Source: Chara braunii
Lineage: Eukaryota; Streptophyta; Charophyceae; Charales; Characeae
Length of the DNA stretch: 30,657 nucleotides
NCBI GenBank assembly: GCA_003427395.1
Contig: BFEA01000349.1
Span: 1,168,817-1,199,473, forward strand
Direction: 5' to 3'
Shown here: piece after piece, positions 10,428-18,331 of the stretch
Numbering within the stretch: position 1 is the stretch's first letter
Layout of the letters: the number at the start of each line of letters is the position of its first letter
Translations under genes and position numbers: made by a program
The notes under the pieces: generated by a model
What the model saw: only the letters and a program-made list of their open reading frames with translations
What the model was told of the DNA's origin: nothing
The model's database searches: none

Positions 10428-10665
10428 TGTACGGATGACACGACGATGGCATCCATGATCCCCTCCTTGGACTGAAGAGAGCCCATCCTGAGGAAATTGT
10501 AGGATAGAGTCACGTGTGCCACCCTGGATGACGTCTACACTCTTATCAAACGGTAAGTGGCAACAAAGAAGATTCCACGTGTCGATCGATTTGAGAGATT
10601 GACACGTGTCATGATTCAAGCAAGCGGGAGCTTGCTTAAGATTGGAACCCCGTGGGCGTCACATA
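10428..10665 (+). promoter_or_regulatory. Non-coding segment before the 3' LTR with three G-boxes and a hairpin
   Basis: Three CACGTG hexamers lie at 10511, 10576 and 10603, the last inside the palindrome GACACGTGTC. CACGTG is the plant G-box bound by bZIP and bHLH factors. A perfect hairpin, AAGCAAGC-GGGA-GCTTGCTT, spans 10618-10637. A clear polypurine tract directly before the LTR is not visible; AAGATTGGAA at about 10638-10647 is the nearest purine-rich stretch. Confidence 0.4.
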
Positions 10666-11420
10666 TGTGACGAACCAATTTCTGTTCCGCGCGATTTTCT
10701 GCGCGATGACAATGAGGGGTCCTGAGATGGAAAGGATGGGCCAATTACAGGAGATCGGGATCGAAGGGAAATTGCATCAGTGTCCTCGCTTCTTCGTCTT
10801 TTCTTTTTCGTCGCTCCTTTTCGGCCGGCTGGGTGCAGGGCCGGGCAAGTCCTGAGATGGCTGATTGAGTGGCTGTCGCGCCGACAAAGGCGCGATTGAT
10901 AATGTTTGACGTCGCTTCTCTCTTGTTCTGTTGTCGGGTTTTTAGGCGCGGACGTCGCGCGGGAAGTTTTGCTTCTTTTTGAATTTCTTTTTTCGAATTT
11001 TGTCAAGCCTCGATGGCTCTCGGAGCGTTTTATTAAAGTCCTTTTTACAACAAGTTAAGGAATTTAGGAATTTAGGAATTCGAGATTTCTTTTGTCGCTC
11101 GTTGTCTTTCTTGCGCGCTTCTTTTTTGCGGCTGCAACGGAGCTCTGATTAGTCGGCGCCCTTAATCTCGTGTGTAACTGTAATTTTTGGACAGGCGCCA
11201 TTGTAACTGTATCCCCTTCTTGAGCTTCGTCTTTCCCGCCCTCTCCTTTTCTTTTTTTTGCTGTGGATGTTTAGCCCGCGGGCTGCATGATCGGGTCGAC
11301 GCGTGGAGAGTGGCTACGTCCCCCACGCCGCGGTCTGGCCATGCAGAGCGTAGGCGCTCCCTCTCCTAATCTCCTTTCTAAGTCCTTGCAATTTCGTGTT
11401 CTTCGCGCTTGCATGCACGC

Positions 11421-11426
11421 TATAAA
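11421..11426 (+). promoter_or_regulatory. TATA box of the 3' LTR (candidate)
   Basis: TATAAA in the same context as 896-901. In an LTR that has kept it, this could drive transcription into the downstream flank. Confidence 0.4.
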
Positions 11427-12036
11427 TTTCGGCTGCGCGATTAGATAGCTCTTTTAACTAGTTGTTGGAAGCTCGGGGTAGCGCGATCAGTGAGGGTTGG
11501 CTCACGAGCGAAGTAAGAGGTGAGTTGAAGTGGGAGTCGGGCGACCCGACGGGCTGGTGCCGAATGCGCAGGGTTGATGCGTGGGGCTACGACGGACTGT
11601 AGCGCGTGGGCGAACCTAACGGGTGCAAGAGGACTAAGCAGGGTGACGACTTCGTGGGTTGGTGCGCGACGACGGACTGTCCGCATCGGAGAGAGAGAGA
11701 GAGAGTTGAGGTTGATGGACGTGGATTTGCAACTTTCTGTCTTTTCTTTTCCTTTCGTTTTGTATATAAGTTTTGATTTCGGCTCGAACGATTCGCTCTC
11801 ATTTCTCTTCGGCACATCTGTTTCGATACTGGTCCTTGTATGATGTCTCATTCTGTCTCGGTCTTCCTGCTTTTGCATGTATGGGATGGACGAATTTGGA
11901 TGGAGTAATATGTTTGTCATTTTTGCATAGTCGTCGTAATTGCTTTCGTTATTGGTTGTCACTTTGATCCGTTGTCGATCTGATGTTGCTGCGATGTCTG
12001 ATGTGTAATGACACCTTGCATGCTCGGAAAGGATTG

Positions 12037-12111
12037 NNNNNNNNNNNNNNNNNNNNNNNNNNNNNNNNNNNNNNNNNNNNNNNNNNNNNNNNNNNNNNNN
12101 NNNNNNNNNNN
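12037..12111. other. Assembly gap (75 N) inside the 3' LTR
   Basis: Flanking bases match the left LTR at GGATTG and TGATTGGGT. In the left copy only about 13 bases separate these two points, so the gap length is probably an estimate and not a true distance. Confidence 0.95.
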
Positions 12112-12338
12112 TGATTGGGTAGCATCCCGGACAGGGGACGCTTTTTGCAGGAGGGATTGAAATCTCACTTTGGTAGCCAATAGGCCCGGGTGCACGCAAA
12201 CACCTCACGTGGATACGCGTAAGCGCAATCGGAATTGTGCTGCCTACACGTGTCCACGCGCGGTGATTCGCGTTCACTAACTATGCCGCAATGACAAGAT
12301 GTCAGACACATGGGACCCGGAGTACTTTGAGCCTTGGG

Positions 12339-13668
12339 GGAAGGTTTCGATTTCGAACTGGCCTCGTTTTCACCCCAAATGAGGCCAAGAACAAAAAGCA
12401 AATAAAAAACTACAACCTAAGAACCTACCGTCCGACCGTGTCTGCTACTCCCTACCGGGCCCTAAACACTCCCAACATTTTTTTGGGGTCGCTCTGGACC
12501 CGATGAAGGGTCCAGGACGAACCCTTTTTTTTTTTGAATTCTTGCGATTTCAGGTGCTTCCGGACCTTTCGGACCGGACATCCGCCCGGATATTGCCGTC
12601 CAGACTGTCCGCTGAGCAGTCCGGATGTCTGCTCGTTAACCATGGTGAGAACATGTAGTGAGACCAGTCAAGATCCCCTTGAAAGGAATGTCCTTACTCT
12701 GTGTGTCCCCCCCAGTTCCAGCACAGCAGAGAAATACAACGGACGGCAACAGATTTGGGGCCAAAGGGTCATATCCCGTTGGGCCTGGTCCCACTAAGTC
12801 CTAAAGGGTCTCAAGTAGGTCGTGGACCAGGACCAACCAGGCGGGTGTCCAAGATGGTCCCAAACTGCCTCTACCGTGCTGAAAAGGAAAAGACAACTTC
12901 AGCAAGAACCTACTACTACTACAACCGTTCAGAAGTGAAAAGACAATGCACTGTAAAAAGATATCTCATTGAGAACAAGATACATCATCCATCCATCCAT
13001 CAGGTGAGAAAGCAATCGACATGCTCACACACAACCAAGACCGCCGAGAAGAGGAAAAAAGTCCAGCACACCCCAACAGGCCATGAAGCACCAAGCAACC
13101 ACCCGTGGACATACCCAGGTTACACAACACTTACATGTGAGGCCCAGCCTCCAAAGATGAAATAACGACTCACCCCCCTCTCTCATAGGTCCTCCTGACC
13201 CCTAGCTACCACTGCACGAAGTGTTGTAGCACGACTAAGAGGGCCCTCCTACACCCATGTCACAACATCGGATCCTCCGTCAATGTTGAAGACCAAAGTA
13301 ACAACTTGCAGCTCTTCAATGCAAATATGGAAGCTCCCAAACAAGTCTCCCTGTTGGAGGAAGTCCAAAAGTCACTTCAACGTCTTCTTGAAGTCCAGAT
13401 TCCATGTGCGAGTACCTCTCACTCTCTTCTCCCTCTCGCTCACTTCAGCCAGCCTCCCTTGTGTCCCGACATCCCATACAATTACTCAAGCAACCTGGTC
13501 AGGTCTGATGTCGACCCTTCATAACTTAACGAGGTGGGGGCAGCATCCACACACCTCGCTGCCCATCTTAACCCTAACTTCCAACCCTAATCCGAGATTA
13601 GGTTAGCCCTAACCTAATTCGGAATTAGGGTTAGGGTAGTTCAACACCTCTCGCCAGCTTGTAAGTCC
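12339..13668. other. Unassigned non-coding stretch, partly internal to a minus-strand LTR element
   Basis: I see no supported gene. The left end carries TGGCCTC and GAGGCCA as inverted copies around 12359-12388, a poly-T run near 12525-12535, and an imperfect inverted pair CGGACATCCG (12575-12584) and CGGATGTCTG (12622-12631). CCAT units lie near 12984-12999. The part next to 13669 should be the start of the internal region of the minus-strand element that ends at 13683, but no gag-like minus-strand frame is visible. Confidence 0.4.
13567..13637. repeat. Telomere-like inverted repeats
   Basis: Degenerate CCCTAA/TTAGGG units are arranged head to head. CCTAATC-CGA-GATTAGG is a perfect hairpin at 13586-13602. 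CCCTAA and CCTAATTC (13607-13620) pair with GAATTAGG and TTAGGG (13622-13636), giving 14 paired bases with one bulged base. Plant telomeres are TTTAGGG arrays; this is a small interstitial look-alike. Confidence 0.6.
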
Positions 13669-13680
13669 GCTCCAATACCA
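13669..13680 (-). other. Primer binding site, tRNA-iMet-like, minus strand
   Basis: On the minus strand this reads TGGTATTGGAGC, with 10 of 12 bases matching TGGTATCAGAGC. Two bases further right TGTTACGATCC begins at 13683, which on the minus strand gives an LTR ending in GGATCGTAACA. The arrangement LTR-CA, two bases, primer site is typical of an LTR retrotransposon read right to left. Confidence 0.55.
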
Positions 13681-13682
13681 AA

Positions 13683-14591
13683 TGTTACGATCCTGGTCGT
13701 TTCCGAAGTGCAAATTCACAAGGAAAGGCAATGCCACCCAATTGCGAAAGAAATGAAAGCACTTGCAAAGAGATATAGACCAAAGAAGAAGAGAGAAATA
13801 AGAAGAAGAAGAAGAAGAAGAAGATGTACACCAGCAAGACCAATGACAAATGCCCCTTCGCTCCGCCTTCCTCCTCCTCCTTATCTTCGTCAATCTTATT
13901 CTTCTTCCAAATACAATAAGAACAATGAGTGGATGAACCAGAATCAATATCCGAAGTTCCCTCTTAGTGCCAGCACAACAACAGGTCCACCATAGCCATG
14001 GCTTCCCACCTCTTCCTCCTCTGACATGCTAAGGCTATGGCGGACTACTATGGGCTCTGCCCTCCTGTGCAAAGGACAACACAAAGCAGCTATGGTCGCT
14101 GCTCATCAGGCCGTCATGCCTGACTCTGCCTCGAGCTTCCTTGGTGCGGCACTACCCCAACTGGGGCCTTCCAGATGCAGCGCCTATCAAGGTGATGTAG
14201 ATGGTGTCGACCATAGCCAGGTAGGTAGCTCGCCACTCTCCTCCTTCGGCCCCTTCTTCCTCCTCCTCAGGCTGGGCTGCTGGCCATAGCCAGGCTGAGC
14301 GCCCAGCTGCTCCTCGTCCTCCCAGGCAGCGCTGGCCACTCAAGCAGTATGTCGCCCAACCTTCCTACTTGCCTCTTGGGCGGTGACTTCCTAGGCCGCG
14401 CGGCCTCCCAGCAACCGGTACCTCCACTCTTTCGGAGGTAAACATCATCGCAGGCTCTGATATTGTCTGTACAGGCCCTAGACTCAGGCTACTTGGACTG
14501 GTACTGGTCTACCTCTAGCCTACCGCTATTGGGCCTCTAAAAATGCCAACATTTGTCTTCTTCTGCTCGGCCTCGAGTACCCGACACTTCT
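13683..14591 (-). mobile_element. Probable LTR of a minus-strand retrotransposon, right limit unknown
   Basis: This begins (in plus coordinates) with TG directly beside a minus-strand primer site. It holds a (GAA)n microsatellite at 13801-13823 and no coding sequence that I trust. I could not find the other LTR in the window, so the right boundary is arbitrary and the element is partial or nested. Confidence 0.35.
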
Positions 14592-14740
14592 ACCACTACT
14601 TAAGTGGTACCGGCCTACCTGCTACATGAGTGTTTTCCCCACTGCTCTTAAGTGTCACGGGCCTACCCCTGCCACTTGAGTGTTTTTCCGCTGCTCTAAG
14701 TGCCGTGGGCCTACCTCTGCCACTTGAGTGTTTTTTCCCA
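14592..14740 (+). repeat. Tandem repeat, about three copies of ~50 bp
   Basis: Units begin near 14592, 14642 and 14691 and share CTTAAGTG or CTAAGTG, GGCCTACC, and CACTTGAGTGTTTT followed by CCC or CCG. A decayed fourth unit may start at 14741. They differ at about one base in six to eight by eye. Confidence 0.75.
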
Positions 14741-15066
14741 CTGCAACCCTCAAAGTCACGGCCGCAAGAGACTTGGACACTTTCTTTGTATAATAATAAA
14801 ATTTTGGTGCAAATTTTTCATGCATCTCACGTGTCTCGGCTGTGGGTTTTTCGTTCATGGGCTCTCATCTGAATGTTTGTTGCATGTGTGTGCGAGGTTG
14901 GGAGTGATTGACTGGCGAATCATTGCATTTTGGAAGTATCACTAATATGTTGATGTTTCAACATGAAAACAAAACAAGGTTATCAGTGTATCACGTCTGG
15001 TGTATATTATACTCATCATCAAGTTTGTACAATGACAAATTATTGCACAATGTTCAACATTGGCAG
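14741..15066 (+). other. Probable intron upstream of the dynein exon
   Basis: AT-rich sequence ends in CATTGGCAG, a fair 3' splice acceptor, immediately before the dynein homology. The frame stays open back to 14908, but the translated part lacks any dynein character, so I read it as intron. Confidence 0.5.
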
Positions 15067-15408
15067 ATAATTGGGCGGCCGGATGTTTGGAAACCGAGTG
15101 CGGATGACCTCAGGCCGTTGATCTTCGGGGATTTCATGGACTCTGTGGGAGACCCCAAGGAGTATAGGGAGATCGTAGACTTGCGCAAACTGCTTCGCCG
15201 AGTGGACGATTATTTGCAGAGCTATAATGCCTCAACAAGGAGGTCAATGAATCTGGTCATCTTCCAGTTTGCAGTGGAGCACTTGGCGCGCATCATCCGC
15301 ATCATCCGCCAACCTGGAGGACATGCACTGCTTGTGGGTGTGGGGGGCAGTGGGCGTCAGAGTCTGACAAGGCTGGCCACCTACATTGCTGGCTTTGAGC
15401 TCTGCCAG
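15067..15408 (+). CDS. Axonemal inner-arm dynein heavy chain, single exon (AAA4 P-loop)
   Basis: An exon of 342 bases (114 codons) is bounded by CAG acceptor at 15064-15066 and CAG|GT donor at 15406-15410. The peptide contains FGDFMD, a DPKEYREI helix, MNLVIFQFAVEHLARI, and the Walker A loop GHALLVGVGGSGRQSLTRLA. This is the segment leading into the fourth AAA domain of the motor. The GSGRQSLTRLA form is typical of single-headed inner-arm heavy chains (DNAH1/3/7/12 class) of cilia and flagella. The full protein has over 4000 residues and many exons. No neighbouring exon was found within about 1.5 kb either side. It could be one exon of a real gene with very long TE-filled introns, or a stranded fragment. 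The exon itself has no stop or frameshift. Confidence 0.88.
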
Positions 15409-16657
15409 GTCAGATGTTCTGCAATGCCTGCCTGCCTCTATGATATTATTATTATTATTATTATGAGATTTGTACCTCTGATTAGTAATTGCATTATTAT
15501 TATGATTGTTTCAAGGAGAAATTTGACTCAAGGAAAAAATTGGCATTGGACCCAACATTTTAGTAGCTTTGCAGCCTTTGCCAAGCAATAAAACGCTGGC
15601 ATTAGTTGAAATCCTAAATGACTATCCGCTATTCATCCTCCTCATATTTTATGCAGGAAAGATTGAAAAATGCAATGGGAGTTGGTAGGCTTTGCTTATA
15701 TCGGTACATACTTGGCTGATTCAACCTGATTGTTTTTTTCATTTGAATTACGCAGGTTATGAAGATTCTTTTGCAATTGGATTTCTGCTTTTTACTCCTT
15801 TCGATTGATAGCGTTTGATGCGGTAGTGACTAGGGAATTTTCGTTTCATTGTGAACTGGTAGGAATTGCTGACGTTAATTTTTGCAGGTGTTTTTGTTTT
15901 CATTTTCTACAGGGGTATGGCTCGACCTCGGGGTTGGAGGTTGAGGCCCGATGCCCCTGCCGTGAGAAACTTGATGTACAGCCTTGAGCACTGGGTCCGA
16001 TTATAATAAAATTCCAAGGCGTTTATAACCTGGGGAGGGGAGAAGAGGAGAGGCTCTTCATGAGTACAGCTGCAGTTACAGCCCTCCACTCTCCCCCCCC
16101 CGTCCTGTTCAAGGAAGGCTTCATCGTGGAGGGTCAGAACGGCATCCACAAGGCGCGAGCGATGGTCCTGAAATGCTCCGGTGCATCTGATGGATGAGTC
16201 TTTTCCAAGCAAGGTGCAGTCGTCGTCCATCCACAGACTTCTGCTCCGTTGCAATCACAGAATCACGTCTTCTGAGGTGGTGAGGTGCAGGTTCAATATT
16301 TGCAGTTTTGGTGTTGCTAACTGTTTGCTGCAAAGCAGACTCATTGCGCGAACCTGCCCACCAAAGGTAACACCAGCCACGGGGTCACAAGTTCTTCTAA
16401 AATATCAAGAACGGCCCAAGGGATCACTTTCCTGCCACCAGATGGTAGAATTGGTCGGATAGGGCTCCTAAACATAAGACATAACTGTATTTTTTGCATG
16501 TAACTCAGGCACCTGTCTGTGATGTCAAGGGACGCTGGACCGGTTTCCAGCAGGTGCAGCTCCCCACCAATGGAACGGAGCCATCCAAAAGCGAGAACCG
16601 TAGAGGGAGTGTCTGCTCATATCAGCGCCCCCTCTACGTCCTGTCGCCGATGTTTGC
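15409..16657 (+). other. Probable intron or flank downstream of the dynein exon
   Basis: It starts with a GTCAGA donor. It holds an (ATT)n microsatellite at 15444-15463 and a 38-base near-palindrome at 16600-16637 with 8-base arms GTAGAGGG and CCCTCTAC. The minus-strand ORF at 15907-16254 has no recognisable domain. I looked for the next dynein exon here and did not find it. Confidence 0.4.
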
Positions 16658-16728
16658 AAAAAAGAAAAAAAAAGAAAGAAAAAAGAAAGAAAGAAAGAAA
16701 AGAAATAAAAGACAAAAAAAAAGAAAGA
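16658..16728 (+). repeat. A-rich (AAAG)n-like low-complexity tract
   Basis: This is a purine run of A with scattered G, partly (AAAG)n. It could be a decayed poly(A) tail of a retroposed sequence or a simple microsatellite. Confidence 0.8.
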
Positions 16729-16968
16729 TGCAGTGGGCTTTCCTTTTTTTATAAAACTGCACTATGTTCTTCTCTCAAATTCTTTTTGCCTTTCACTACC
16801 TTCCTACCACTACTCCTAAGACTATATAGAGGGGACGCCTGCAAGCATAGCACCTCGCAAACGAGGTAAATCATGTTGCCCCCCGCCCCAACAGCGGTAG
16901 TCAGAGATGGGGTGGGGCCGCCGGTACTAGACCATTTGGTATCTCGACAGAAAAAAGAAGCACACTAG
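16729..16968. other. Intergenic stretch, no feature seen
   Basis: This joins the A-rich tract to the candidate MITE. No open frame, hairpin or repeat stands out. Confidence 0.4.
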
Positions 16969-17090
16969 GGCGTACTCACAGTAGCACTATCTTAAATATA
17001 TCTGTCCACATTTACGGCTGGACGGACCAGTATGCATCTCACCGCAATTCCGTCCAGAAATAAGGGAAAAGGTACTAGTGTGAGTATGCT
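16969..17090. mobile_element. Candidate small MITE
   Basis: The ends GGCGTACTCACAGTAGCAC (16969-16987) and the complement of 17072-17090 agree at about 15 of 19 positions. Inside, CTGGACGG (17018-17025) and CCGTCCAG (17050-17057) form a second, perfect inverted pair. At 122 bases with no coding capacity it fits a miniature inverted-repeat element. A target-site duplication is not clear. Confidence 0.35.
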
Positions 17091-17235
17091 CTGAAAAATG
17101 AGAATGGGCAGGCTGCAGAGGTATAACCAAACTTTGAGCTTTGCACCCTTTTCTGAATCAGCAGCACATATTGTCCTCTGCTGAGGATGTGCCAGTTTTT
17201 TTGTATTTTTTTTGGGCGAATCTGCCAGTCTCCAC

Positions 17236-18331
17236 CCAGACCACAGTTAGGTTAGGCACCCAGGACAACGTACTTCTAGTCAACGAAACCATCAAATATG
17301 CCAGCCAACATGGTAAAGAGGCTGCAGTCCTTTTCATTGACGTTGAAAAAGCGTACGACCACGTTGACTGGGACTTCTTGGATTGTTGTCTACAGAAAAT
17401 GAACTTTGGGAACTCGTTCAGGGCTTGGGTGTCAATCATGCACAGATTGGCAGCCACAAACATCATGGTCAGTGATCATTTGTCCCCTCCATTTGCGTTA
17501 CAGCGGTCTGTCAGGCAAGGTGACCCCATCGCCCCCCTCTTATTTGTCCTTGTGATGGAGGCCTTCGCAGCAATGATCCGAGCAAACCCCGTGATCCAAC
17601 GTATAGACATACCAGTGCCTGTCACATCACTTTTTGCTGATGACATCACGGTTCTCATCCGGGCTTCAAAATCCTCCCTAGACGCACTAACAGAAACCAT
17701 ACGAACCATTGCGATGAGGCCAGACATGAAGGTAAATTAGGGGACCCAAACTGAGGGCTGGTGGATGTCCCCTCAGGGAGTACAACCCCCGGATGACCCA
17801 CCTGTTAGCTTGAAACCAAAAGAAGAGGCAATAAAAGTTCTCGGAATCCGCCTGACAACAGTGGCCCGCCCCTTAGACCATGGTCAAGCGCTAGTGCAAA
17901 CTGCCCTGCAGAGAATAGTCAAATGGGACGGCCTCCATACATCGTTGGTGGGACGAGCACTGACAATCAATAATGTCATTTTAACCACAATCTGGTATGA
18001 AGTCGCGTTCTGGGAAATTCCAAAAGAACAACGGACTCACTTGCGCACGGCCTTGGCCGCATACCTGTGGAGAAATTACCATGAGATGACAAAATGCATC
18101 AAAAGGGTGGCGTGGAAATATATAACCCAACCAAAAAGGGTGGGAGGGCTGGGAATCCTGGACCCGGGGGATGAGGTCAAGGCTATCATATTCAAGGTTA
18201 TCGTACGTCTTCTGCTAGCCAATGATGTGTCGTGGCAGCATCTGGCGGGTTTACAACTATCACACCTTGCTCCTCCCTCCCACCCGGACCGCCCGGTCCA
18301 CCCGTTGCAATGGCTAACAAACCCGAACTAG
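17236..18331 (+). pseudogene. 5'-truncated LINE (L1-like) reverse transcriptase
   Basis: The coding frame runs from about 17236 to 18331 with one TAG at 17738-17740 in the same frame. Before the stop, non-LTR reverse transcriptase motifs appear: DNVLLVNE, FIDVEKAYDHVDW, SVRQGDPIAPLLF and the catalytic FADD at 17633-17644. After it come the region C-terminal to the RT seen in plant L1-type elements, IKVLGIRL, then LVGRALTINNVIL, FWEIPKEQ, AYLWRN, and the PKRVGGLGILD motif. Endonuclease and the RT N-terminus are missing, as expected from incomplete target-primed reverse transcription. The poly(A) end is not evident. The stop replaces a position where related elements usually have Trp. Confidence 0.88.

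Larger units (their letters stand above)
115..12338 (+). mobile_element. Degenerate Ty3/gypsy-type LTR retrotransposon with PHD finger and extra 3' genes
   Basis: Direct repeats begin with the same TGTGACGAACC at 115 and at 10666 and run in parallel for about 1.65 kb. They flank gag, protease, reverse transcriptase, RNase H and integrase in that order. Integrase after RNase H is the Ty3/gypsy (Metaviridae) order, as opposed to Ty1/copia. A primer binding site resembling the plant tRNA-iMet site lies at 2440. The internal region of about 8.2 kb is longer than a simple gypsy element because roughly 2 kb of coding sequence follows integrase. The copy carries several frameshifts and premature stops, so it is non-autonomous. 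The 3' LTR stops matching at 12338 without a CA terminus, so the right end is truncated or misjoined. The superfamily is well supported; the family is not identified. Confidence 0.93.
10666..12338 (+). repeat. 3' LTR, truncated at its right end
   Basis: This matches 115-1763 from TGTGACG to CCTTGGG. Beyond 12338 the left copy continues with unrelated sequence, and the right copy lacks a CA terminus, so the 3' LTR has lost its distal part or was misjoined in assembly. An N run interrupts it at 12037-12111. Confidence 0.88.

Noticed and set aside
11441-12277. 278-codon minus-strand open frame
   Set aside because: It runs through the N gap in the 3' LTR and is the counterpart of the 5' LTR frames.
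13283-13606. Overlapping plus-strand frames of 72 and 107 codons
   Set aside because: A short helix-like stretch is visible in one frame, but there is no domain and the region should be internal to a minus-strand element. Support is too weak.
15907-16254. 115-codon minus-strand frame downstream of the dynein exon
   Set aside because: No recognisable domain, and it probably lies in intron or flank.
15409-17100. Next dynein exon
   Set aside because: I looked for the sequence following the AAA4 P-loop in all plus-strand frames and found none.
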